Shown here one piece after another: positions 1-12,838 of a stretch of DNA of 64,000 nt. Positions within the stretch are counted from its first letter, which is position 1; every line of letters begins with the position of its first letter. The translations under genes and the position numbers were made by a program. The stretch spans positions 150,798,831-150,862,830 of the forward strand of contig NC_068357.1 in NCBI RefSeq assembly GCF_020536995.1. Direction: 5' to 3'. This DNA comes from Dreissena polymorpha. Lineage: Eukaryota; Mollusca; Bivalvia; Myida; Dreissenidae. The notes beneath the pieces are model-generated. The model worked only from the letters and a program-made list of their open reading frames with translations, did not search any database and was not told the origin of the DNA.

Positions 1-59
1 GGCATGCGCGTTATTTTAGTTTAAAGCACCAGAAGTGTTTATTTAAATGTCTTATTCAG

Positions 60-258
60 CATTGACGCTACCAACGATATATTCCACGAGGGTCGAATGA
101 TAAATGATGCCGAAAATGGAGACGCAAAACAAAATTGTGTAATGAAAATAGTTGAAGTCAACCAAACTCCCCATCTATGCACTTTCGCCGACAGAGACAT
201 TGCAATTGGCGAGGAACTCCGATATGATTATGGAGTACCAACACTTCCATGGAGAAAG
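60..258 (+). CDS. SET-domain exon of a KMT5A-like lysine methyltransferase (partial gene)
   Basis: This is an internal exon of 199 nt. It follows a TTCAG acceptor and ends at a GTACAT donor; it begins with the third base of a codon and ends in phase 0. The 66 residues read as the C-terminal half of a SET domain: IDAT, then GRMIND, then the TPHLC strand, then DRDIAIGEELRYDYG, ending PWRK. Histone H4-K20 methyltransferase KMT5A has the same order (DAT, GRLINHS, PHL, SRDI, GEELLYDYG, HPWLKH). The GEEL.YDYG motif is intact. The asparagine of the usual NHS cofactor-binding motif is kept, but the next two residues are D and A instead of H and S, so catalytic competence is doubtful. The N-terminal part lies left of the window. 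Downstream candidates are the small exons near 695 and 1201 and the module near 2364-2582. Confidence 0.75.
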
Positions 259-442
259 GTACATTCTATTGTTAAGACGTCATCTGTGATGAATTTATCA
301 CTGATATTTATCACATTTTAAATTAGCTTTAAATGTCTTTTGAATTATTATTTTTATAAATATAGCCAATCAGTTTCATGATTGCATTCATGTTCATTCA
401 TGAGTTATTCTTTTTAAATACAGATATTCAAATATCTTTTTG

Positions 443-1370
443 CCGTGAATTAAAATGTTTAATCATTGAACGTCGTCAAGCTCTACTTTAATGCGGTCTG
501 TCTGATAATGTGTATTTGTTATTTGAATTGTCAGAAATGCACGGAGCAAAAAAATGGGTATGTTTCACAGTGATTTGTTATTACTACACATGCATTGATA
601 CAAATGCGTTGTACTTAATGGTTTCATAACTAACGAACTTTCTAACACTGACTAGATTATGTGTAATACCAATTTTTATTGTTGTTTTGAATAGGCAACA
701 CAATGACTACTAGATCTACGGACAGCCAGGAACCAGGACAAACAACATCAATACACACGGAAGAAGTCAATGAGACGGTTTGTAATATTTCGCAAGGTCG
801 AAGCTACTAAGGCGTATTTTCTGGTTGGTTTTGTCTTCAGTGAAATGGGCGTAATTTTACCTTACTAAGGCGTATTTTCTCGTTAAATACCTTTCAGCCG
901 TGAATTAAAATGGTTTATCATTGAACGTCGTCAAGCTCTACTTGAAATGCGTTCTGTCTGATAATGTGTATTTTTTTTTTGCATTTTCAGAAATGTACGG
1001 AACAAAAAAGGGTATGTTTCACAGTGATTTTGTTATTACTACACATTCTTAAAATCATATTATGAACATCATGAAATTATTGTAATTGTTGTACAAAGAA
1101 TTAATGCCAATGTGTTGTACTAAATGGTTTCATGAATAACGAACATTTTAACCCTGAGTAAATTATGTGTTATACCATTTTTTATTGTTGTTTTGAATAG
1201 GCAACACAATGACTACTAGATCTACGGACAGCCAGGAACCAGGACAAACAACCCCCGTGCACACGGAAGAAGTCGATGAGACGGTTTGTAATATTTCACT
1301 ATGTCGAAGCTACTAAGGGGTATTTTCTGGTTTGGTTTAGTCTTCAGTGAAATGGGCGTAATTTTGCCTT
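443..1370 (+). repeat. Tandem duplication (~450 bp unit) carrying a duplicated small exon
   Basis: Two diverged copies lie head to tail, about 443-858 and 898-1370. Each contains, in order, a TCAG followed by a short AAATG.ACGGA segment, an AT-rich intron-like stretch, and an 83-nt open segment bounded by ATAG and GTTTGT (695-777 and 1201-1283). Read from its third base, the 83-nt segment gives a Thr/Glu-rich peptide (MTTRSTDSQEPGQ, then HTEEV) that is open in both copies, and most differences leave it readable. It may be a duplicated linker exon of the SET gene. Splice phase does not join perfectly to the SET exon, so an intermediate exon would be needed and I could not fix its borders. Confidence 0.55.
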
Positions 1371-2363
1371 AAATTATATTGTGCCAATATTTATTCCGGG
1401 TGATGCTAATTAGTATTTGGGCTTAACATAACACGTACGTCGATGATCATTATATTAACATGTTATAGCACACGTTATGCGAATTTTAAAAGAATAAAAT
1501 ATTGTTTACCAGTTGTAGTGACTATGAACTACTTGTCTTTCAAAATCTTCATATACACAAAGAATTTAGAATTTACACTTGTCAATGAAACTGGTGAGCA
1601 TGTGTATTAACCACTGTAGTCTATAAACATCGACTTCATCATAATCACAAAAACGTTAATCATCGCTTATCCAAGAAGTGTAATATCATTAATTTTAATT
1701 TTCAGTATAAGACTTATACGCTGCCAATTACTGTGTATGAAACTCTGAGACATTAGGAAATTTAACTTGCGTGTTACATATGGACATTGGTTGATATTTT
1801 ATCTTAACAACAAAAAAACAATAGCGTCTACTCGATATTTTACTATACGATACATTCTGACATGGGTAAGAAAAGATAGTTCATTTTATACCCACCACCG
1901 CACAATACATACATGATTTACCGTGAACCACAGTCCGTTCACCAGTTCTTTTTTCTTCCAACACATTTGTCCAGAGAAGTACAATACCTTTCATTAAACC
2001 GTGCATACATTTTGTCTTATTAGTATCTGTAAAAAATATTCATTGTATACTTTTTCGAAATTTGATAACATGTTTGGAACAACCTGGTATATGTAATGAC
2101 ATGCTACGTCGGTGTATTCAGCCAATTTTTAAAAAAGTAATTGTTTGATTCATTAGGCAAAATAATGTTTCCAAATTTGTCGTGTGACATCTATGTCATT
2201 ATCAGGTGCCGTAAGTACCTGGACGCTTTTGTCGTAATTTTGCTATGAAAAATTGTACTGAAGTATATATATTTAATATGAATATCTTACAAATGGCAGT
2301 TAGCGACGTCATATTGTGTTTTATTATCCATGTACAGAAAAGAGTACTTCAAATACCAGGAGA

Positions 2364-2582
2364 ACATAACAAGCAGCCAACAATCAATGGAGTGAAAACG
2401 AAAAAGGAGCTGTTCACAGACACTTTGATCGTTTTTTGATAATGGGTAAATTACCAGAGAAAAAAGAAATACTTGCATGAATTGAAAGTGAGAATGACCT
2501 TCGCAACAGAAGTTGGAAAAATGTCAAAGACTTTTGCAGAAATTTTATTGAAACAAAAAAGCGACGGGGACTTTTAACTTAA
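2364..2582 (+). pseudogene. C-terminal W-x-x-x-E-K / GKLPEKKEI module with one in-frame stop
   Basis: The frame starting with the TGG at 2388 reads WSENEKGAVHRHFDRF, then LIMGKLPEKKEILA, an in-frame TGA at 2478-2480, then IESENDLRNRSWKNVKDF and FIETKKRR, ending at TAA 2580-2582. This pattern (W..EEK.AV..HF..FI..GKLP.K..I...I..E..L..R.W..VK) recurs at the C-termini of many repetitive or domesticated invertebrate proteins. I recognise the pattern but cannot name a Pfam family. Strand and position suit the last exon of the upstream SET gene. The TGA sits where a CGA or CAA codon would be expected, so the module is either a pseudogene or carries a recent nonsense change. Joining it to the SET gene is inference. 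Confidence 0.45.
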
Positions 2583-5275
2583 AAAAATATTACACATATA
2601 ATGCACGTTTAGGAGAATACGTTAAAGGATGAAGTTGCCACATTTTTTTGTGTTTTCTTGTTCTATATACTCTTTTCGAAAACGATATATGTGTGCTTAT
2701 TGTATTTGAATGTTTTATTAATACGGTTCTGCCAAAAACGATATTTGTTCATAATCTTATCGCCGAACAAATTAGGATTGGTATATAGTTCGGCCAATGA
2801 GTGTTTCTTTGTACTTTCTATTACGAGTTTCTACGAGTTACTCACTATACAAGTTATTTTTTACCCTAAATTTGTTGAATATGAATGAATATAGCAAACA
2901 TGATAACAAATCAATCTAGAAGGCTAAACGTTCAGAGAAGGCACACAAAAAATTCAGTCGGATAAAATTTACATTTTAAATAAAATAAAAAAACTACTGC
3001 TAAACTACTGCTATAATATGAAGAATACAAATGAATATTTTGTCAATTTTACAAAATTTGTTTTGAATGACAGGTGTCTGACTTGTAGTTGAGTACTTAA
3101 TAGTTATTTTAAAGTAAACATTTACCAAAATGTAACTTATTGCGTAAATATCGCACTAGAATTGATTAAATAGTTGTTAAATATTACAATAATTTCCTAC
3201 ACAGATTTTTGTGCATTTGTTTTGCGTGTAGATATTCACATTAGCTATCAATTCACATATTTGCTTTGTGTATATAATTGGTATGTTTATATATATTTTC
3301 ATATCAAAATTGCTTGATCTACAAAAATTCGCGAGGAGTTATGCATTTTTTCCCATGTTTTTATTGAAGTTTATAATTCAACGACGATGAAAATTACTAA
3401 GATGCCAGATTTAGTTATGTTTTTTTTTCTCATTTATGGTTAAAGATCAATTAACATACCCATTTCCCAGACTAAGATATTGTTAAAACAATTTATCGCG
3501 TTTGCGACTGACCTCTTTTATGCATTCTAACACAAGCTATTTACTTGTTTTTTCGAATACTCTTCATATACACACACTTAGATTACCTAGAACACAACAT
3601 ATTTGAAACATATATTTATATGTGATGTGTAAATGCAGGCACAAAGCTAATAATTAATAATGTTTATACACTTTGCGATATGATGCTATACTGTCGGTTG
3701 TTTTAAGTGATTAGTCATTATGTTAACCATGTTATCTGCCATCTGAAATGTAATTAAGTGTTTTGACATGTATGCGAAATTGATCTTGTTCGATTTGGTT
3801 CTGTATATTCAGAATTGAGTCACACTGTTATAATTTTCCTGTTGGTACATATTATTTTTAAGTTGGCACCAACAAGGGTTTAACAATTGATCCACATGTG
3901 CACTCCCAGTAAGTATATATACTATAATGTAAGTGATTCAAAATAATATTAAACTACGTGTTTGATAAGTGTTTGCTTTGGTTCATATTTAATTATTAGT
4001 GTTTTTATATAATGATAATGCTGTCAAAGTCAGCGGTGATTATACGTGTATAACAACATTAATTATTACTTTTATATTGTTTTCAACAAATAACATATGG
4101 ATGACACATCGGCATAATTTTTCAGTGCTTAAAATACACTCTTTCTATTATATTTTATGCAAAAATTAGGTACATAAGTTGGTTAACATTAAGGTAGTTT
4201 GAAAAAAATACGTGAATTCAAATCTTAAAAAAGGTGTTTGGTTTGCAAGGGAAAACAAAGCGATTGCCAGTGACTATTTTCCTTAAAATATAATCTGTTA
4301 TTTCGACAGGTAGAATTAAATGTAAGTTCATTATTAACGTTAACCCGTTTTTGGCATTCTCTACTCAAACAAGTGCATACATACTGTATTTTTTAATACA
4401 GCACATGTGTAATGGTATCACAGTTGTAGAATTGGAATACATATATTATAACAATAACTACTGATCATTATTCAGATTGACCTACCGCCGTAGACTAAGT
4501 TACTGTCGCGTCAAAATGCATTGTTATCAAGTCGTTTTGCTAGTTTACTTAACTATTTAGTTTCTCAGGCCTCGCCACATTCGTTGTGAAACGTTCATGA
4601 TTGTTTAAAGTTACAGATTTTATTATTTTTAAAAATGCAATAAATGTATTTAAAACAATTTAAGTGAAGTGGAAGTTGCCATGCGTGTGAATGAATTTTC
4701 TGATGTTTACCTGTTTCAGGGGATTAATTTAATTTAAATGCATGAGTTATTTTATAATCTCAGAGTAAGGACAAAGAAAATTTACACTACTCAATCTATA
4801 TGCATATGGGCAGTTCTACTTTTAGGATAAAAAACTTCATAGTAGGTGAAAATCGTGAATGCTTTTTTCTGATGGAAAAAAGGAATTAAACAAATAAGCC
4901 GCCTCCCCTCTCCTTCATTCGGTTTGACAAATAGCGTGGCCTGAAAAAAATAACATTATTTTTTAGTTTTAAGAACGAATTGTATTCATTTGTTGATTAA
5001 TTGCACCATGATTGTTATGGTATAATGCAGCACTTGCATGCTTGTAGTCGGCTTATAGCTAATGAAGTCATTAATGTATTGTTTGATTTGCGTTTTGTCT
5101 CTTATTCTTATTTTGATGTGAATAATATTTGAGTCAATCAAATAAGGCATTTTTGTATAACTTATATAAGGTCATATGATAAACATATTTAATTTAAATA
5201 TTGTTTCATACATATTCTTTTCAATTTTTGTACTAACTTAAATATTATCCATGAACGTGCACGCCATTGTCCTAT
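2583..5275. other. Gene-poor AT-rich stretch
   Basis: I see no exon-like reading frame with plausible splice sites, no RNA gene and no clear repeat here. The sequence is AT-rich with scattered short stops in every frame. A short frame at 2658-2888 is hydrophobic and low in complexity and looks like chance. Confidence 0.5.
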
Positions 5276-5279
5276 TAAC

Positions 5280-5812
5280 AACGGTACCAAGATTACACAC
5301 AATTACCCCTGTTGGTAAACGCAAATTCCCCGTTGGACATTATTGAAGCTCCACGGTGATAGCGCGCTTAAGTTCCTCTCTTGGTTAACACAATTCCCCT
5401 GTTGGCACACATTAAAGTTCAACGGTTGGTACGCACATAGCACCCCTGCTGGTATACACCGTTCCCCAGTTGGAACACATTGAAGTGCCACAGTTGGAAC
5501 GCACTAAGTTCCCCTGTTGGTACACATTGAAGTTCCACAGTTGGTACGCACTTAGTACCCCTGTTGGTATACACCGTTCCCCAGTTGGCACACATCGCAG
5601 TTCCTCATTTGGTACGCACATAATTCCCCGGTGTGCATGTAAAATTTTCTTTGATTTATTACCCTATTTATCATAATTTTTATGTCAAAATCGTATTTTA
5701 GGTTCGAAACTTGTATGTTCTTTATCACTTTAAGCTTTCTAGAATATGTGGAAATGGTGGTCCCCGGTTGGTAGGTTTAGAACACATTTCCCCGGTTGGA
5801 AGGTTTTACAAG
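5280..5812. repeat. GTTGGTAC minisatellite (about 24-25 bp unit)
   Basis: From 5280 to 5640 the motif CCCCTGTTGGTACACAC and variants (CCAGTTGGAACACATTGAAG, CACAGTTGGTACGCAC) repeat about fifteen times at a spacing of roughly 24-25 bp. They alternate in pairs, which gives a higher period near 50 bp. Two more degenerate units (CCCCGGTTGG) follow at 5760-5800. The array opens reading frames on both strands (repeats of CVPTGERCIPTG on the - strand). I take these as a consequence of the repeat, not as genes. Confidence 0.8.
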
Positions 5813-5813
5813 T

Positions 5814-6196
<383 letters not shown>

Positions 6197-6281
6197 TCTC
6201 TATAATATTCTTCTCTATTTATTTTATTTAGTTGTATAGATACGTGTTATCGAATCACTCGTGATAGAAAAATATTATTTC

Positions 6282-7156
6282 TTAAATACACTGTGGCAAG
6301 AAGATAGAGTTCCAACGTGTTGAGCTATTTGGCCATGGCAAATTTATCCAGTGTTCGTTTTCTTCAAATTTAACCAATTCAGTTTTGTTCATGTGGTTCT
6401 TGTATAGCATATTCCCGTTAGAATACCGAGCATCGCTAATTTCATCTGTCATCTTCTTTTTGACACACATGAGCACATGAAGATTTAATTTTGTCAAGTC
6501 ATCGTTTATGTATGCGTTACTCCCTTTCAATTTCTTTCTGTTAGATAGAATGTCACTTTTGATTTGCCTACTTCTCAGTCGTACAATAATGTCTCTATTC
6601 TGGTTGTTCTTGTTGGGAAGTCGTTGTGCAATGTCGATATCTGCCATGGATATATTACAGATGTTGTTTTCACGAAGCGTTTTTATAACTTTCTCCGCAG
6701 ATTCCCGTGATGTTTCTCTAGGGTTTGTATCTGCGATTCCTCGTACTTTTATATTGTTGGCGCGTGAGTATTGTTCACATTCATTTTCGTATTTCTGCCT
6801 TTTTGCATCGACATTCTTCAGTTCCTGAAGTACCTTGTCATTTTTGTCCTTCTGGTTTGTTAATTCAGTGTAAGTTTGTAAATTCACTGAGCTTTGAGCT
6901 TGTCTTCTTCCTGTTCCTTTTCAAAAAGCCTTCCCTCGAGGATTTCCACGCTTTTAATCACAGGCTTCAAAAGATCTTCCTTTATTTCCATAAGGCTTTC
7001 CTTTATTGCTCCTTGTAGAGACCCGTCGTCTTTCACCAAGACGTTTTCAAGTTTTTTATTAAACGTGTTCAAATTCTCATCGAGTTTTTCTAGCCTTAGA
7101 TTGATTTTCTTCATTTGCGTGATTACATCACGATAATCTTCAAGAGAGTTCGCCAT
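6282..7156 (-). mobile_element. Orphan LINE ORF1 (coiled coil plus RRM-like domain)
   Basis: Reading leftwards from an ATG at 7156, the first 90 residues (MANSLEDYRDV, then MKKINLRLEKLDENL) form a heptad-rich, charged coiled coil. After a one-base frame change near 6886, about 200 residues follow with YENECEQYSRANNIKVRGI, then IDIAQRLP, then DIIVRLRSR, then YINDDLT. The N-I-(R/K)-(V/I)-x-G-(I/V), then AHR/AQR, then R-x-I-(I/V)-V-x-(F/L) arrangement is that of LINE ORF1 proteins (L1-like Transposase_22 type), which bind RNA as chaperones. No endonuclease or reverse transcriptase follows: downstream (lower coordinates) there are about 80 bp and then the compound microsatellite. LINEs usually lose their 5' end, so a surviving ORF1 without ORF2 is unusual. 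Confidence 0.7.
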
Positions 7157-7159
7157 CTC

Positions 7160-9780
7160 ACCACTATTGTAATTACGTTGCTTTTGCTTTGATTTCTTTT
7201 TCTTCTTTTTCTTTTTATTTGATATTAGTGTCGTAATCCTGCCTAAATTTATTGTTTTGTGATGTTTTTGAATTTTTGCCCCAGTAACTAAGTAATAGTT
7301 ATAAACTTGTAAAAGAAACTGTTATTTGTAAGACTTTTGTACTCGAGCATTTATGATATGTTTTTAGTCATATTCTTGTAATTCTGTCGTGCAATTCCAT
7401 TGGTTTCTCATTTTGTCAAAAAACGACATTGCGGCATCACATATAGAATACCGGACCTATGTGTTCTTAGTTTCATAAGACAAGTCAATATTTGACTTTG
7501 TTAATGTTTATTATCTAAAGAACAAACAGTTTTTTGCTTTTTTTTAAGACACTCACCTTTAAAAAAAATGCGGACGTTATTGTGACCACGTGTAATAAAA
7601 AGCAACAATTTTAAGCATTTATGTTTCTATTCACGAACGGGTTCGGACCTTGGTAGCCGGACTGAAAATTGACTGCGTTGGTCGCTTTATCGCTTCGTTT
7701 GTAATAGGATGTTACAGAAATCTATGTTCGTTTATAAATTTATTAATGAAACGCAGAAAATAATAAAGGCAAGGCAATGTCATATGGTTTTAAAATGAAT
7801 AACTCACTGTCGGAGAATTCAGTTTAATGCTTTTTAAGTAAAACCACATTTGTGTGAATTAAGATATTCAACATTATATATTTGATACAGCAGTCGATGT
7901 TAACAAACTAATACATAAAATAAGGAATGTTGGATTCAGTCTGTAATCATACTTTTTTCCGTGTTTGATTCGTCCGTAATAATAAAAGCGCGGGGGAGTT
8001 TGTGTTCGCCTCTTCAGCAAATTTGAAGGGCTAGCAAATATCCGGATGAGCTTTTGTCGTACTGATTTTTTTAATTAACGAGAGACAACAATCAAATAAA
8101 TAAATGTTTACGTTAATTAATTACAAGAATACGGAAATAGCGAAACACTAGAAACATCTGGACATATTTTGTGTGTGCAAATTTGATGCAAATGGCATTT
8201 AATATAAAATCGTAATTAAAGCTGAGTCCATCGCCTTGAATCGGTAAATCAAACGCATTGGGTGTTTAACCCGGTTGAAGGAATACCAAACCTCACACAT
8301 AGCCCATAATAAACACAAAACATACACGTGAAATTGAACATAACCTAACAACGGATTTCAAATAAAAAAAGCAATATATGATTGAAGTTGCATTTAGATG
8401 CAAACGTTTTTTCTTTGACGAGCTTGATTGTATTTGTACCCCTTTTGCTTCTTGAAACAACACGGTATTTAGAAGGTAGATTAGATTTCCCTTTTTGATC
8501 CTACGGTTTAAGCGGTTATGATAACCTTCAACATTGTTGTTCGTTAGTACATAAACCCTTAAACAGAGCAGTTTTCAATGGTCAATATGGTGTTCATCAT
8601 CCACGTTTGTTAAATAAAAGCGAAGTATGTGTCTTGTGTGTCCATTTTCCCGGATTTTGTCGAACGCGATTTGTATGCCTTTTCCGACGACGTTATGAAT
8701 ATTGTATGCGTTTTGATAACACTCCATTTTTGACGATGCTGCGAAGCAGCTCGTCTAAATTATCATACCATGAACAAAATATTCACAATGGCGACCTATG
8801 TAAAAGACCGAGACAGTCCGATTGAGATAGCTCGATTTTCTAATCGGCATACCTCGCTGATTATCATTGATAAAGGTATATGAAGCTCAGCTATAAATAG
8901 GACAGCATATTCTGGGAAAAAGATTTAATAATAGTTTGAAAACGTTAATTTTAAATCAGTTATATTCAATCCATTATCCATTATATGTTTAAAGATCAAT
9001 AAAACAACTATGCATTTTCTGTATTGTATTTGACATGTGTCGTGATTCAGTAAATAAATTGCGAATTAAAACGTGTATAATTAACTTTTAATGCGATCAT
9101 GAGTGTAAAGAAAACGAACCTGTCATTTGTAAACGTTGTAGCGACTATGGTATATAAACAGCATAATAGCCGTTTAACATCTGTGAAACTCGCTCTTATG
9201 CGTGCTTTCTCATTTTGCATATTTAATAAACTTTTCACACAGAAATTACAGAGTCACATCAGTGCACATACTTTGTTTGATAATTCATTCGTTTTTGGAT
9301 GTTGTTTGTTGTTTTAAACACATATTAGGTCATATCGCGGAGATTTAGTTAACCTTACCATGTGTTCGTGGGCGAACTCACGTATTCAAGTGTTCTTACG
9401 ACTATGTGGCATGTGCCCATACCTACTTTCGGGAATCATCATGAAATTATTGCCATACTTAACGAACAAACATGCCTAAGCTTATTGAATTAGAGAAAAA
9501 AAACAATGATCACAAGAGAAAAAGTATATGTTCATGCACATGGGCATGTGAAATCACGTCCGTACACATAACATCATTAACTTAGGAAAGGAAACAACGA
9601 AATATAAAGTTTGGTATGATATACATGTGAAATTAAAGAGCATGGTGTAATTAAAGAGCATGTCAAGTTTTAATGTATATGCTGAAACGTAATGTTATAA
9701 ACCACAAACGTTTTACTGTAACAGAACGTTTTATAAGATAAGTGGTACAGAAAATACACGTCGAATATCTTTTTAAAGAT
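7160..9780. other. No gene recognised
   Basis: This is AT-rich sequence without supported exons. A short frame at 8607-8825 contains a GATGCTGCGAAGCAGCTCGTC stretch, a small palindrome (GCTGCGAAGCAGC) of the kind seen in dispersed molluscan repeats. Frames at 9047-9317 overlap on both strands and show no family signature. Confidence 0.45.
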
Positions 9781-9849
9781 ATTTCTTGTTATATTTGATC
9801 GACAATTTAACCCGCCTCCCAGTTTCGCTGAATAGATCAAGTTCCTCAC

Positions 9850-10100
9850 GGGTACTACTTCCCCGTACCCCCAATTTTGTTTCGTACCCTATATTTTTCG
9901 AACCCATTTTTTTCGTACCCAATTTTTTTTTCGTACCCAAATTTTTGCTCGTACCCAAGTTTTTTTCGCACCAAATTTTTTTTCGTACCCAAATTTGTTT
10001 TCGTAACCAAATCTTTTTTCGTATCCATTTTTTGGCATAAATTTTGTACCCAAAATTTTCGTACCCATTTTTTCCTACCCAAAATTTTCGTACCCACATA
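9850..10100. repeat. CGTACCC-poly(T) minisatellite
   Basis: About fourteen degenerate units of the form TTTTTTCGTACCCAAAT repeat with a period of roughly 18-20 bp. Pyrimidine tracts and CGTACCC alternate. Reading frames on both strands through the array (K-W-V-R-K-F or F-V-P-N-F patterns) are repeat artefacts. Confidence 0.85.
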
Positions 10101-10861
10101 CACAATTGTGGTGATGTAGATAAACTTAAATAGATGCTTTTATATCCATCTTCTTCAAAAGCATCGTCACACCAGTACTGTCAGTACTTTGATTTTAAAC
10201 TTTACGACACAACATTACTGTAGTGCCCATTTCTAAAAAGTTCATTTTCTCTTGTCATTTAGCGTGCGCATCCAGTGTTTTGTGGGGTTATTTCCTGTAC
10301 ATTTTGTGTATCTGCACCATTTGGTGCATTTCATTCGGAACTACGCTGAAAGAATAACACTTGGGGTGGGTTTGATGCTTTGAAAATAATACGGGCAAAA
10401 GCCCGAAGGGCGTTGACCGTTTATTTGTATCACCTTTCTGAAATACAAATTTACTTATCTGATAGGGTATTGAAGTCAAATATTTCCTGCCGCGTCGTTT
10501 GTTTTCGCGATGCATGTTTACTTGACCGATGTAGCAACACAGACACCTCGACAAACGCCATATCGCATGTATTTGCATACCTAAATAAAAAATACGACAA
10601 GAAATTGATTATTTTGTAGGTAATGGTACTCTATCTCCTTGCATTATATGATTTTCTACGATCAAAAAACGTCTGTTTGCCTCCCTGTGTGACACTTCCT
10701 GTTTCCCATAATGAATTGCAAATTGAAAATTGCTCTAGGTGTTGTTAACAAAATCTTAAAAAAGATAAACCGTCTAAATTAGTTGCGTACTTCCGGTTTA
10801 CAATATCGAATAAGATTAGTTTCGAATTAACTTCTTCAATGAACCCAATATTCTATAGTTA

Positions 10862-12678
10862 ATAATATGATAATAGGTGCTACCTTATTTACGGGCAAAA
10901 GCTTATTTGATGTTTGTTAAAGATAACACGGGTAATATATGTTTGCACATTATCATGCAACAAAACATTCAATTTCTTTACAAAACAATATGTTATTTAG
11001 CAAAGCAATAAAACATAATTTGTTTTAATCTTAAACAATTTTATGAAGCTATGCTTTATGTATAGTAACCCCTTGTACTGTTTTCAAATTCTTAAACATG
11101 TATTTCATTTTTTGTTTACTTTTAAAAACAATGTTAGAATTTTAAACAAAAAATTTAAAAAATCTCGCGAAACTGTGTTTTATTGATTTTTTCCATATGC
11201 AGGGATGCCATTTATGTTTTAGGGCGAGATTATTTCTAAAACGATTTTATTTAACTTAAGCATAAAAAAAGGTGCCGTACTTCATTATTTTGGTCTCATG
11301 TCTAAATCATCGACATCGTAAATGTATCCCCTGCATATGTTAATGAAAAACTTTTTGTACTTAATTAATGTTAATAAACATATAAATGCAACAATGCTTG
11401 CGGGAGTGTTTGCATCTATCTTGAAAGAAGTGCATAGACCTCATTCACTGCGCAAAATTACACAGACCAGAACTATCACCTTTGGCTTTGGACACAATAC
11501 TCTTTGCATATCTTCCGCACTGTTAGAGCTTATGTCATGAAATGTGGTAAACTTATTGTATTTTTCTGAATCCTCAGGAATTAACAGTTGGTAAAAACTA
11601 TCGCTTATGGCATACACAGATTGAACATTACTAGGTTGGTGCTAAGGAGAAAATACTAGTAGCAAAAATTAAGATTTATGATGAAGACCCACATCATAAG
11701 CTTAACGCTAAATATATGAGTGTACCTGTCACTTTATGTGTGAGACAAAAAATAAACAACAACATACTTATTATCACGAATTTACTGTTATCAACAAGAA
11801 TTGTTTTACCAGTAAATAATTTACCAAACCATATTTAAATAAAATATAATCAAATAGTTTTCACCTGAATTTAATTACATTATTTCGTTTATTTTCATTT
11901 CATTTAATTCATTTTCATGTTTTGAAAGTAAAGATATTCAGTCATTATGGAAAGTGGCATTAAACATATAGACAGCAGCTGCGTATTGCATGTGAATGAC
12001 GCAGTTTCCACATGAATATGATTATAAAATAACAACCCGATTATTAAACTGCATGTACATCCCAATAGATTAAAGTCAAGTTTTTGTATGTTCAAGCTCA
12101 TAAACAAAATAACACATTCAGTATGTTCATTTATACCCTTATCTTCTCGCCCTTGTTTCTGTGCACTCAACACATGTAGTATTAGACACACTGTTATGAG
12201 TTTGCGGTAAGTTCCTACCACGCGTTTGTTAGTTAAAAAACACGCTCAGTCATGGCACTAAATGTCAATGAATTGACTTCATCAAAGATGAAGAACCCCC
12301 AAAAAAATAATCCACTCATCCAGTACGCCTTCTATGAAGAAATAATAACAAGCAGTCATCAAATAAAATGAATACCGTATCCTACACTTTCGCTTCTTAT
12401 ATGGTCTTCAAAAAATTAATCAGAGACAGTTGACAAGACTAAACTTCTGCTTTTCGCTTATTTGCAATTTTTTCAAAGTGTCAGCATAATGTGCAAAATA
12501 ATAATGGTAATACACAACATGGTCTTAGGTGTGTCAAATGAATTTTTAGGCAAGGATTATTAATTATAGGTATAAGTTCAAGTGTACAACACACTCTTTT
12601 GTTATACCTGTTATTGTTTAATGTACAATGTATTACTCAAAGTCATCATCACACAATAAGACAACACAATGGTCTTTA
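10862..12678 (+). repeat. Left arm of a giant inverted repeat
   Basis: The arm runs from ATAATATGATAATAGG to GGTCTTTA and is matched in reverse complement by 13605-15537. Examples are GGTGCTACC...ACGGGCAAAAGC near 10878-10903 against 15490-15520, and the AACACACTC stretch near 12590 against 13797. By eye most 60-base lines differ at one to a few positions, so the arms are recent. Reading frames shared by the two arms (for example [15 protein letters not shown]) are preserved only because the arms are so alike; they resemble no family I know. The arm ends just upstream of the proposed crotonase promoter. Confidence 0.9.
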
Positions 12679-12689
12679 TACCTGAACAC

Positions 12690-12838
12690 ACAACATGAAC
12701 GGCCGCGTTTCTTTCGTCGACAACTATACATGTCTGTATGACGTCACTGCTTTCGTCAATACGTCTTTAAGAAGTGAAAATTGAAACTGACATACTCTGG
12801 TGGATGTTTACATTGTTGAAATTTAATAAATTAATGGA
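12690..12838 (+). promoter_or_regulatory. Probable promoter/5' leader of the crotonase gene
   Basis: This is a short CpG-bearing patch (GGCCGCG and two TCGTC motifs) in an otherwise AT-rich area, with a perfect CRE palindrome TGACGTCA at 12739-12746. It lies directly before the ATG at 12839, whose 13-nt exon ends in a strong GTAAGT donor. No clear TATA box is seen. The assignment rests on position and composition only. Confidence 0.35.

Noticed and set aside
9773-10119. Lys/Trp-rich and Phe/Val/Pro-rich frames on both strands
   Set aside because: They result from the CGTACCC minisatellite; no family signature.
11322-12221. Frames shared by both arms of the inverted repeat (starting MLMKNFLY and MVGTYRKL) as genes
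   Set aside because: They are preserved only because the arms are near-identical; no splice context and no known motifs.
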